From NCBI GenBank assembly GCA_038202885.1, contig JBBREP010000035.1, positions 1 through 31,185 of the forward strand: DNA of 31,185 bases, written 5' to 3'. Position numbers and translations under genes: made by a program. Source of the stretch: JBBREP01 sp038202885. GTDB taxonomy: Bacteria; Actinomycetota; Acidimicrobiia; IMCC26256; PALSA-610. The first letter of the stretch is position 1. The number at the start of each line of letters is the position of its first letter. Shown piece by piece: positions 23,418-30,538 of the stretch. The notes beneath the pieces are model-generated. The model saw only the letters and a list, made by a program, of their open reading frames with translations, had not been told where the DNA came from and made no database searches.

Positions 23418-23541
23418 CGCTGCGAGCTCCCTTCGCCCCCGGGTCGCTCGTGTCGATTGGTCGCTCGACTGGGCTTGCTCCGCTGCGCCGCCCTCCGGGA
23501 CGCTCACTCCATCCACGCTCCCGGGCTGCTGCGGTCGCCGC
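23418..23541. repeat. dispersed GC-rich intergenic repeat, family 2, copy 1
   Basis: Within the 199-nt gap between two small minus-strand genes. Two segments, 23418–23451 and 23516–23541, closely match the two halves of 26652–26715 (first half CGCTGCGrGCTCCCTTCGC then CCC and GTCGCTCGT; second half CGGGCTGCTsCGGTCGCCGC), but here they are separated by a longer insert of about 64 nt. No coding signal is seen. Confidence 0.5.
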
Positions 23542-23580
23542 GCCCTTCCAGATCTCGCTGGTTTCGTCATCGGAGGGGGC

Positions 23581-23694
23581 TCATCGGGGGATGAGGGCCC
23601 AGGCGAGCAGGCCGACGATGGCCGCGACGGCGCACAGCACGAAGAGCAGATCGGACTTCCTCGAAACTCGGGTGCGGTACGGGTTATAACCCAA
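23581..23694 (-). CDS. 37-residue single-pass membrane protein
   Basis: A very short gene: TTG start at 23694 with GAGGA 5 nt upstream and TGA at 23581–23583. The N-terminus is basic and aromatic (MGYNPYRTRVSRKSD) and is followed by one transmembrane helix (LLFVLCAVAAIVGLLAWAL), giving an N-in topology by the positive-inside rule. The organisation (short Arg-rich head, single helix, almost no tail) is typical of small actinobacterial membrane proteins near dprA/comM. It lies 120 nt after dprA on the same strand. Function unknown. Confidence 0.6.
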   Translation of the reverse strand: MGYNPYRTRVSRKSDLLFVLCAVAAIVGLLAWALIPR

Positions 23695-23782
23695 CGTGTC
23701 CTCACTTGTGTGCGGTGCGCGCCTCCACGGTAGGTCGACCGCGCTGGCGCGACGGATCCACGCCCTCGTGCGCCCCGTGCGC

Positions 23783-23814
23783 CCGCATCGGCGAGCGAAC
23801 GCGCTCGGGTGCGG
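23783..23814 (-). terminator. strong hairpin directly after dprA
   Basis: Abuts the dprA stop codon. Outer stem 23783–23789 with 23808–23814 (7 bp, one G·T), a 2-nt bulge at 23790–23791, and inner stem CGAGCG (23792–23797) with CGCTCG (23802–23807) closing an AACG loop. No U-tract follows on the minus strand. It probably ends or stabilises comM-dprA transcripts. Confidence 0.6.
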
Positions 23815-24975
23815 TCACTGCGGCCACACCCTGCCTCCCGCACGCGTCACGAAGCCGACCCGCTCGAGCTCGCGCAGCGCCGCGGACAGTTCGGACAAGG
23901 CCAAGCCGGTGCGGCTGACAAGTTGGTCGATGGTCGCGGCGTCGCCGCCGAACGCGCCCCGGACCGTGGTGGCAGCGACAGACAACGGCACCGACTTCGC
24001 CGTGGAAAAGCGCGCGCCCTCGGCGCGCAGGCCGAGCGCAACGAAGAGATCGCGTGGTTCGAGCAGCGGGAGCGCGCCGTCTCGGATCAGCTCGTTGGCA
24101 CCGGTCGCCGCCGGGTTTCGGCGCGACCCGGGCACGGCCAGCAGTGCCCGACCGATCCTCATGGCGTGGCCGGCCGTCGACAACGCACCACCCGTGGCCT
24201 TGGCCTCGACCACCACGCACGCCTCGCCCAGTGCCGCGATGATGCGGTTGCGCTGCGGGAACCGCCACTGTTCGGGCGGGGTCCCGAACGGGGACTCGCC
24301 GATCACCACGCCGTGCGCCCGCACCTGCGCGAACAGGTCGGTGTGCCGGCGCGGATAGGTGATGTCGAGGCCGGTCGCGACGACGCCGACCGTGCACCCG
24401 CCGCCGGCGATCGCACCGCGGTGCGCGGCGCCGTCGATACCGATCGCGAGGCCGCTGACGACGGTGTACCCGGCCGCGGCGACGTGCGCGCCGAGCTCGC
24501 GCGCGTCGGAGAGACCATGCGGGCTCGCGGCGCGCGTACCGACGATGCTGACAGCGGGGCGCAGCAAGGCCTCGAACGCGTCGCCCTCGGCGAAGAGGAT
24601 CGCGGGCGGATCGGGGCAGTCGGCCGGGATCGGCCAGTCGGGGTCGTGGGGGAGCAGCACCCGCGTACCGCGGCGCGTCATGATCGCGGCGACGCGTTCG
24701 GGCGCGATGCGATCTGACCACTGCGCACGCGGACCCAACCAATGCTCGCCGGCCTCACCGGCGTGCACCGCGGCCAATGCCGCGACGGGATCGTTATCGA
24801 AGCTTCGCCAGAGTGCGAGCAAGTGCGTGCGCGACGCGGCGGGCAGCGTGGCCAGCACGGCGGCTGCGATCTCGGCATCGCAGGCCCCAACCGAACGCGC
24901 CGGAGCGGGCGCGGCGGGCAACGGCAACGGGAAAGGCAACGGCAACGGCGCAGGCCGAGGTGACGGCGTGTTCAC
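23815..24975 (-). CDS. dprA: DNA-processing protein DprA
   Basis: Loads RecA on incoming single-stranded DNA during transformation; also present in bacteria not known to be competent. The 386-residue protein has the Rossmann-like core with AVSIVGTRAASPHG, VVSGLAIGIDGAAHRGAI, GVVATGLDITYPRRH, FPQRNRIIAALGEA and VVEAKATGGALSTA. A C-terminal winged-helix part ends LSELSAALRELERVGFV. The N-terminus has an unusual Pro/Leu repeat (PAPLPLPFPLPLPAAPAPA). GTG at 24975 overlaps the comM stop (GTGA), so the pair is translationally coupled. Confidence 0.95.
   Translation of the reverse strand: MNTPSPRPAPLPLPFPLPLPAAPAPARSVGACDAEIAAAVLATLPAASRTHLLALWRSFDNDPVAALAAVHAGEAGEHWLGPRAQWSDRIAPERVAAIMTRRGTRVLLPHDPDWPIPADCPDPPAILFAEGDAFEALLRPAVSIVGTRAASPHGLSDARELGAHVAAAGYTVVSGLAIGIDGAAHRGAIAGGGCTVGVVATGLDITYPRRHTDLFAQVRAHGVVIGESPFGTPPEQWRFPQRNRIIAALGEACVVVEAKATGGALSTAGHAMRIGRALLAVPGSRRNPAATGANELIRDGALPLLEPRDLFVALGLRAEGARFSTAKSVPLSVAATTVRGAFGGDAATIDQLVSRTGLALSELSAALRELERVGFVTRAGGRVWPQ
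24917..24946. repeat. hexanucleotide repeat in dprA
   Basis: Five tandem 6-mers on the + strand: GGCAAC twice, GGGAAA, GGCAAC twice. On the coding strand they encode the Leu/Pro/Phe-Pro run in the DprA N-terminus. Six-base units keep the reading frame if copy number changes. Confidence 0.8.
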
Positions 24976-26477
24976 AGGATCTCCTCGCGCAGCACGGACG
25001 CTTCGTTGACATGGACATCGGTGATCGCCTCGTCGCCGTCGAGGTCGGCGAGCGTGCGAGCGACGCGCCACATCCGCCCGACGCCGCGCGCGCTCAACGC
25101 ACGAAACTCTGCGATATCGCGTAGCAACGTGGCGGCATCGTCGGAGAGCGGGGCGTAGCGCGGCAGTTGGCGTGGCGGCACGTCGGCATTGCGACGCCAT
25201 GGCGTGCCGTCGAGGCGCGCCTGTTGTTGCAGCTGCGCTCGTTCGATGTGTTCGCGCACGACGGCAGACGATTCGCCGGGCCCGTCCTCGCGCTCGGGAC
25301 CGCCAACGCAGACGCGCAGATCGAAGCGATCAAGCAGCGGCGCCGAGAGCCGACGCCGGTAGCGGGCACGCTGGACATCGCTGCAACGACACGAGCCTTC
25401 GCCGAGTCCGCACGGACACGGATTGCAACACGCAACAAGCACGAAATCGGCCGGGAGTTCCACGCTGAGACCCGCTCGGGCCACGCACACGTGACCGTCC
25501 TCGAGGGGCTGGCGCATCGCATCGAGCACGGAGGCGTTGAACTCGCCGAGTTCATCCAGGAACAGATAGCCCCTGTGCGCCAAGGTGATTTCGCCGAGGC
25601 GGATGCGGCCGTGGCTCCCGCCGCCGATGAGCGCCGGGCCTGACGCACCGTGATGCGGGGCACGAAACGGTGGGGCGGTGATCAGCGCACCGGCGGGCGC
25701 GAGCCCGGCCGCGGAATGCACGCGGGTGACGTCGAAGGCGTCGTCGTTCGACAGTGGCGTGAGGATCGACGGTAGGCGCCGGGCGAGCATCGTCTTGCCG
25801 ACGCCCGGAGGCCCGACGAACAGCAGGTGGTGGCCGCCCGCCACGCATGCCGCGAGCGCGCGCCGTGCGCTGGTGAGACCACGCACCTCTTCGAGGTCGG
25901 GTCCGTCGTCGACGTCGGTCGGAGTCCACGGCTCGTCGTCGGGCGGCGGCACGTCGCTCCACGGGAACTCGCCTTTGACGCAGGCGTGGATCTCGGCGAG
26001 CGATCCCGCGGGGAGCACCTCGACGCCGCTCACGAGCGCGGCTTCGCGCGCCGAATCGGTGGGCACGACGATGCGGCGCACGCCGATGCGCGCGAGCGCA
26101 TCCACGAGCACGAGCGTGCCCGGCACGTGGTGCAGGCGACCGTCGAGACCGAGCTCGCCCAGCACCGCGGTGTGGTCGAGCGCACCGCCAGGCAGTTGCG
26201 ATGACGCGAGCAGCACGCCGCACGCGATCGCGGCTTCGAGGCCTGCACCGGCCTTGCGCAAGATCGCGGGCGCGAGGTTGACGGTAATGCGCTGCAGCGG
26301 CCATTCGAGTCCGCTCGACAAAATCGCGGCGCGCACGCGCTCTTTGGATTCGCGCCCGACGGCGTCGGGAAGCCCGACGATGCCGTACGCGGGTAGGCCG
26401 TGGCTGACGTGTACCTCGACCATGACGACATGGCCATCGATGCCGAGTACCGAGGCCGATGGGATGGCAGCGAGCAT
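24972..26477 (-). CDS. comM: YifB/ComM family Mg-chelatase-like AAA+ ATPase
   Basis: A 501-residue AAA+ protein of the YifB/ComM family; ComM is a hexameric helicase promoting branch migration in natural transformation. The N-terminal Lon-protease-like domain begins IPSASVLGIDGHVVMVEV. The ATPase core has Walker A GPPGVGKTMLARRL, Walker B GYLFLDELGEF, and sensor ACCNPCPCG with a Cys cluster (CPCG … CRC). The C-terminal lid shows ALSARGVGRMWRVARTLADL. ATG at 26477 is chosen because GGGAG lies 7 nt upstream and it matches the family start. It precedes dprA, so the two probably act in the same DNA-uptake or recombination process. Confidence 0.95.
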   Translation of the reverse strand: MLAAIPSASVLGIDGHVVMVEVHVSHGLPAYGIVGLPDAVGRESKERVRAAILSSGLEWPLQRITVNLAPAILRKAGAGLEAAIACGVLLASSQLPGGALDHTAVLGELGLDGRLHHVPGTLVLVDALARIGVRRIVVPTDSAREAALVSGVEVLPAGSLAEIHACVKGEFPWSDVPPPDDEPWTPTDVDDGPDLEEVRGLTSARRALAACVAGGHHLLFVGPPGVGKTMLARRLPSILTPLSNDDAFDVTRVHSAAGLAPAGALITAPPFRAPHHGASGPALIGGGSHGRIRLGEITLAHRGYLFLDELGEFNASVLDAMRQPLEDGHVCVARAGLSVELPADFVLVACCNPCPCGLGEGSCRCSDVQRARYRRRLSAPLLDRFDLRVCVGGPEREDGPGESSAVVREHIERAQLQQQARLDGTPWRRNADVPPRQLPRYAPLSDDAATLLRDIAEFRALSARGVGRMWRVARTLADLDGDEAITDVHVNEASVLREEIL

Positions 26478-26651
26478 GGCGAAACTCCCGATTCGCAGCA
26501 ATATGGGCTCTCGCCAAGGCGCGCAGAGGCGCCGTCGGCGGGCAAGACCTCTTCCCACGGTCCGGATCGGGAGCCGCTCCCTCGCAGCAGCGTCAACAGC
26601 GACCCTAGAGAGGGGTTCGGACATGCTGTCTATGGCGCCTACAACGTCGGG

Positions 26652-26715
26652 CGCTGCGGGCTCCCTTCGCACCCGCGTCGCTCGTCCCTCGCTCTCGGGC
26701 TGCTCCGGTCGCCGC
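26652..26715. repeat. dispersed GC-rich intergenic repeat, family 2, copy 2
   Basis: Lies in the 341-nt divergent region between comM and xerC. Its two halves (26652–26685 and 26690–26715) match 23418–23451 and 23516–23541 with few differences and a much shorter spacer. The rest of the region holds the comM ribosome site and the xerC –10 box; no other gene is seen. Confidence 0.5.
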
Positions 26716-26804
26716 ACTGACGCACTGACGTTCTGGTGATGTCAGGGAACGGGTTTGGGGGTTGTCACATCGTCAGAAGCCGGTTGTGGGGCGGGTGGGG
26801 CCGG

Positions 26805-26810
26805 TACCGT
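26805..26810 (+). promoter_or_regulatory. –10 box of xerC (probable leaderless mRNA)
   Basis: TACCGT ends 8 nt before the ATG at 26819, the same geometry seen at ftsY, ffh and DUF2469. A purine run (GAGGGGG) abuts the ATG and is too close to act as a normal ribosome site. Confidence 0.4.
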
Positions 26811-26818
26811 CGAGGGGG

Positions 26819-27814
26819 ATGGTTGTTGGTGGTGCGGCTGATGTGCGTGGGGTTGGCTATGACGTGGATGGGTTCGTTGCGTCGCTGACCGGCGTGAGCG
26901 AGCACACCGTCCGGGCGTACGCCTTTGACGCGCGCGAGTTCGCAACGTGGTGCGAGCGCGGCGCGTGCATCGACCCGCACGACCTCGACGCCCGCGTCCT
27001 GCGGCGCTACCTCGCCTACCTCGACACTCGCGGCTTCGCGCGCACGACATCGGCGCGCAAGGCCGCCGCCGTGCGCGCCCTGCTCAGATACCTTCGTCGC
27101 TGCGGTGCCACCGACGCCGAACCCGGACGCCAGATGCGCGCGCCCCGCTCACGTCGACGCCTCCCGCGTGTGCCGCGCAGCGACGAGACGAACGACCTCA
27201 TCGATGGCGCCCACCTCGCGGCCGACGATGACGATGACGACAACCGCGACGTCCCCGCGGGGCCGACGACGCCGAAGGACATCGCCCTCGCGGCGCGCGA
27301 TCGCGCCTTGCTCGAATTGCTCTACGGCGCCGGCCTGCGGATCGGCGAGGCTTGCTCGGTGCGCGCCGCCGACATCGATCGGCGCCGGTCGACCGTCACC
27401 GTGCTCGGCAAGGGATCGAAGGTGCGCAGGGTGCCCATCGGCGAGCCGGTCTGCGACGCCATCACCGACTACATCGACCTGCGAGACGCCCTACGGCCCC
27501 GCACCGACGCATCGGGCCGTCCAGCGACCAGCACACACGCCGGCGACGCCCTGTTCCTCAACGCCCGGGGCCGGCCCCTCACGCCCCGCGACGCCCGCAG
27601 GATCCTCGACCGTTACCCGCTGCCCGACGGGCGGACCCTCAATCCCCACGCCCTGCGCCATGCCTACGCGACCCATTTGCTCGAGGGTGGGGCCGATCTT
27701 CGGGCGGTACAGGAGCTTCTGGGCCACGCGGACCTGTCCACCACCCAGGTCTACACTCATGTCACTCGCGACCGAATGAGAGCGGTATACGACCAAGCCC
27801 ATCCCCGGGCGTGA
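26819..27814 (+). CDS. xerC: tyrosine recombinase XerC-like
   Basis: Site-specific recombinase of the XerC/D type that resolves chromosome dimers at dif. The 331-residue protein has an N-terminal SAM-like core-binding domain (SEHTVRAYAFDAREFATWC … RYLAYL) and a C-terminal catalytic domain. Visible catalytic residues: Arg in LYGAGLRIGEACSV, Lys in VLGKGSKVRRVP, His-x2-Arg in NPHALRHAYATHLL, His in LLGHADLSTTQ and the nucleophile Tyr in VYTHV. An acidic insertion rich in Asp (HLAADDDDDDNRD) between the two domains makes the linker longer than usual. XerC rather than XerD is inferred from its place beside dprA/comM and whiG. Confidence 0.9.
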   Translation: MVVGGAADVRGVGYDVDGFVASLTGVSEHTVRAYAFDAREFATWCERGACIDPHDLDARVLRRYLAYLDTRGFARTTSARKAAAVRALLRYLRRCGATDAEPGRQMRAPRSRRRLPRVPRSDETNDLIDGAHLAADDDDDDNRDVPAGPTTPKDIALAARDRALLELLYGAGLRIGEACSVRAADIDRRRSTVTVLGKGSKVRRVPIGEPVCDAITDYIDLRDALRPRTDASGRPATSTHAGDALFLNARGRPLTPRDARRILDRYPLPDGRTLNPHALRHAYATHLLEGGADLRAVQELLGHADLSTTQVYTHVTRDRMRAVYDQAHPRA

Positions 27815-27891
27815 GCGGATCGACTGGGCCAGGCCAGGGAGTGTGCCCCACGCGATCCACCCGACAACACCCATAGGACCGACAGGACATC

Positions 27892-28680
27892 ATGGACGAC
27901 GCCGCCTCGGTTATCGCAAGACTCTGGGACGAGTACAAAGAACATCAGTCGCGCGACGCGCGCGATCGGCTGATCCTCAACTATTCGCCGCTCGTCAAGT
28001 TCGTCGCCGGGCGTGTCGCCGCAGGCCTGCCGCAGAACATCGAGCAGTCCGACCTCGTCAGCTACGGGATGTTCGGCCTGATCGACGCGATCGACAAGTT
28101 CGACCTCGCTCGTGGGTTCAAGTTCGAGACCTACGCGATCAGCCGCATCAAGGGTGCGATCATCGATGAGCTGCGCTCCATCGACTGGGTGCCGCGCTCG
28201 ATTCGCGCCAAGGCACGCTCCATCGAACGGGCCTTCTCCAAGCTCGAAAACGAGCTGCGCCGCTCACCGACCGACTCCGAGGTCGCCACCGAACTCGGGC
28301 TCACCGAGGACGAGCTCGCGACCACGATGAGCAAGATCAGCTTCGTCGGCGTGGTTGCGCTCGACGAGTTGCTCGCGGCCGGTCAGGACCGCACCACCGG
28401 TGCCACGGTTGGTGACACGATTGCCGACACCGTCAATGACCCGGTTGCCGCATTCGAGACCGAAGAAATGCGCCACGTGCTCGCGGATGCCATCAACCGG
28501 ATGCCCGACCGCGAACGGCTCGTGCTGACGCTCTACTACTACGAGGGTCTCACGCTCGCCGAGATCGGCGGAGTGCTCGGCGTGACTGAAAGCCGGGTCT
28601 GTCAGATCCACACCAAGGCAATCCTGCAGATGCGCGGCCGTCTCCAAGACCCAGTGTTGGAACGCGGCTTAGTCACGTAA
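27892..28680 (+). CDS. whiG: WhiG/FliA-type alternative sigma factor
   Basis: A 262-residue RNA polymerase sigma factor of the σ28 group. Region 2 reads LILNYSPLVKFVAGRVAAGL … SYGMFGLIDAIDKFD … FKFETYAISRIKGAIIDEL. Region 3 starts VPRSIRAKARSIERAF. Region 4 has LTLYYYEGLTLAEIGGVL and VTESRVCQIHTKAI, the –35-contacting helix-turn-helix. It closely follows Streptomyces WhiG, which is also downstream of the dprA/comM cluster and controls differentiation; in motile bacteria the same group controls flagella. No flagellar genes are in this window, so the regulon is unknown. ATG has AGGA 5 nt upstream and lies 77 nt after xerC. Confidence 0.93.
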   Translation: MDDAASVIARLWDEYKEHQSRDARDRLILNYSPLVKFVAGRVAAGLPQNIEQSDLVSYGMFGLIDAIDKFDLARGFKFETYAISRIKGAIIDELRSIDWVPRSIRAKARSIERAFSKLENELRRSPTDSEVATELGLTEDELATTMSKISFVGVVALDELLAAGQDRTTGATVGDTIADTVNDPVAAFETEEMRHVLADAINRMPDRERLVLTLYYYEGLTLAEIGGVLGVTESRVCQIHTKAILQMRGRLQDPVLERGLVT

Positions 28681-28683
28681 CTA

Positions 28684-28875
28684 TTGCGCCTGCTTCGCCC
28701 GGCGCGGGCGAGCGATCGCTTTTCGCCGGGTTGGCGGCAACTGGGTTGTGCGATCGCCGCGTCGGGCGCGGGGTTCGCCCCAACGTTCCTGTGTCTTGCG
28801 CCTGCTTCGCCCGGCGCTGCGAGCGATCGCTTTTCGCCGGGTTGGCGGCAACTGGGTTGTGCGATCGCCGCGTCG
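28684..28875. repeat. tandem pair of two-tier hairpin repeats, copies 2 and 3
   Basis: The 229-nt gap between the convergent whiG and glycosyltransferase genes contains two ~80-nt copies, 28684–28764 and 28796–28875, offset by 112 nt and nearly identical. Each has GCGATCGC twice (28712–28719 with 28750–28757; 28823–28830 with 28861–28868), able to pair as an outer stem, around an inner CGCC/GGCG stem. A diverged third copy lies at 2344–2416, also between convergent genes. Possibly a bidirectional terminator or a REP-like element. Confidence 0.75.
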
Positions 28876-28909
28876 TGTGATCGTGTCGGGCGACGGCTTT
28901 GGGCGCGTG

Positions 28910-30205
28910 TTATGAGGTCCGTCGGCGGTAGGTTGGGGCCACGGTGACCGCCGTGTCTTGGGCGAGAACGGGCGCAATGCGGCTGACCTGGTGGCCCAAC
29001 ACTGCGTCGTAGACGTTGACGATTCGGCTCGCGACGGCACTGGCGGTGAATGGCGCGATTGCCCTGCGTGCCGCGAATCCAAGGCGCGCTCGCACCTCGG
29101 GATGGTCGGCCAATGCGCGTATCGCCCCCGCAAGGTCCGACACCGAGCCAGGTGCGACCAGCAGACCGGTGACGCCGGGCTGCACCATGTCGACCATGCC
29201 GCCGTGCGCGGTGCTGATCACGGCCTTGCCGAGCGCCATGGCTTCGAGCACCACCGTCGGGCACGGATCCGGCCATACCGATGGCACCACGACGAACGCG
29301 GCCGCCGCCATGGCCGACAGCACGACGTCGTGCGGCGCCGACTCGATCAGGTGCACGCGCTCGCGCAACGCGAGCGGCGTTTCCGCGAAGCGTCGGCCGA
29401 TGAGTACCAGATCGAGATCGGGCTGCGCTTGTGCGAACGCGTCGAGGAGGACAGCGACGCCCTTGTCGGCGGTGAGATCGCCCACGAACAACGCAAACGC
29501 ACGGCCATGATGCGGGCCGACGAATGGCGCTGGCGCACGTTGCGGCACACCCAGATCGTCGGGTACGAAGTTGGGGATCACGTGCCACGGCCGTCCGGTG
29601 GCGCTCAGACGGTTCCCGTCGGCCACCGCGCGGCTTACGGCCACGAACGCGGCGACTCGCCGTTCGATCCACGGCCGGGCCACGGCCACGAGCGCGGCGG
29701 TGGGCGGTCCGACAAGCGTGCCGAAGTGATCCGCGGAACAGCCCACGCAACGTCGCACCGACGGCCCTGGGCACACCTGGCCGTGGCGCATCAGGCGGCT
29801 TGTCGCGCAGCGGTGCGCGTAGCTGTGCAGCGTCATCACGACCGGCGGGCCATCGCGCCCGGCCCCAGCGAGCGCGGAAGTGACGATCCAGTTGTGCGCG
29901 TGCACCACATCGGGCCGCTCGCTGCGGATGAGCCGGCGCAGTTGCGCGGTCAGGCCGGGGTCGGGGACCGGTGGTGCGAACGGTCGGCTCGGGTCGCTGT
30001 ACACCGGTAGGTGACGGCTGGTGCTCGCCAGTCGGTGCACCGTCATGCCGTCTTGGGTGTCGATAGCTCGGTTGCCGTCGACCGCGATGGTCGCGACCGA
30101 CACGTCGTGGCCGGCGCGCGTGAGGGCCACGCTGAGGTTGTGGGCGTGGCGCTCCTCGCCACCGATGACCGGTGGGTAGAACTGGGTTGCCGTGAGGATC
30201 TTCAT
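28910..30205 (-). CDS. GT4-family glycosyltransferase
   Basis: A 431-residue GT-B-fold glycosyltransferase. The N-terminal half begins ILTATQFYPPVIGGEERHAH, the acceptor-side Gly-rich loop. VVHAHNW and TLHSYAHRC follow in the middle; the latter, with CPGPSVRRCVGC, is a Cys-rich stretch seen in some surface-polysaccharide GT4 enzymes. The donor-side half has LFVGDLTADKGVAVLLDAF, VVPSVWPDPCPTVVLEAMAL (with the E-x7-E type pattern region) and GLLVAPGSVSDLAGAI. Sugar and acceptor cannot be told from sequence. It stands alone on the minus strand, convergent with whiG. Confidence 0.9.
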   Translation of the reverse strand: MKILTATQFYPPVIGGEERHAHNLSVALTRAGHDVSVATIAVDGNRAIDTQDGMTVHRLASTSRHLPVYSDPSRPFAPPVPDPGLTAQLRRLIRSERPDVVHAHNWIVTSALAGAGRDGPPVVMTLHSYAHRCATSRLMRHGQVCPGPSVRRCVGCSADHFGTLVGPPTAALVAVARPWIERRVAAFVAVSRAVADGNRLSATGRPWHVIPNFVPDDLGVPQRAPAPFVGPHHGRAFALFVGDLTADKGVAVLLDAFAQAQPDLDLVLIGRRFAETPLALRERVHLIESAPHDVVLSAMAAAAFVVVPSVWPDPCPTVVLEAMALGKAVISTAHGGMVDMVQPGVTGLLVAPGSVSDLAGAIRALADHPEVRARLGFAARRAIAPFTASAVASRIVNVYDAVLGHQVSRIAPVLAQDTAVTVAPTYRRRTS

Positions 30206-30262
30206 CGTGTCCGGCCCCAGTCAGCGTGGTCGCTCGACGAAGTGATCAAGCAATCCTGTCCG

Positions 30263-30298
30263 TACCCCCGGCGGTCACTCCCTCGACCGCCGGAGGTA
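30263..30298. promoter_or_regulatory. near-perfect inverted repeat in divergent intergenic region
   Basis: Within the 333-nt gap between the divergent glycosyltransferase and secreted-protein genes. TACC (30263–30266) pairs with GGTA (30295–30298) and CCGGCGGTC (30268–30276) with GACCGCCGG (30285–30293), with one mismatch and an 8-nt loop. It is 58 nt upstream of the glycosyltransferase ATG and about 240 nt upstream of the other gene, so an operator for a dimeric regulator or an early hairpin in a leader are both possible. The remaining gap shows no gene. Confidence 0.5.
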
Positions 30299-30538
30299 TC
30301 GGACTCTGCGGCGCAGCGTAGACGGATTGTGACTGATTGGCCACTGTCTGTGACCATCGAAACGTCGCAGGATGCAGAACGACCGTCACATTTCGCTCGA
30401 CTTGTGGTGGCGACGGATGGTTTGGCGACGTCGAGTTGTGCTCCCGTCGATGTACCTCGGTTCCTGACCGGGGCACGATCACGGCGGACGGGCTCGGCGA
30501 TTCGGGCTGGCGCTTGGGAGCAACGGGGGAGATCTGAC

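Noticed and set aside
23382..23843. N-terminal extension of the small zinc-binding protein to 209 residues
   Set aside because: The extension is Arg/Ala/Gly/Pro low-complexity sequence, overlaps the repeat, the small membrane gene in another frame and the dprA hairpin, and has no start signal.
28712..28868. GCGATCGC as cyanobacterial HIP1 sites
   Set aside because: The octamer occurs here only as arms of one repeat family, and the gene content is actinobacterial.
28684..28875. Possible CRISPR array
   Set aside because: Only two units, about 80 nt each and 112 nt apart; they are internally hairpin-forming and related to a distant third copy. No spacers and no cas genes.
30299..30538. Cyclic dinucleotide riboswitch upstream of the secreted-protein gene
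   Set aside because: Such switches precede some actinobacterial envelope genes, but I could not match the conserved core bases of known c-di-GMP or c-di-AMP classes.
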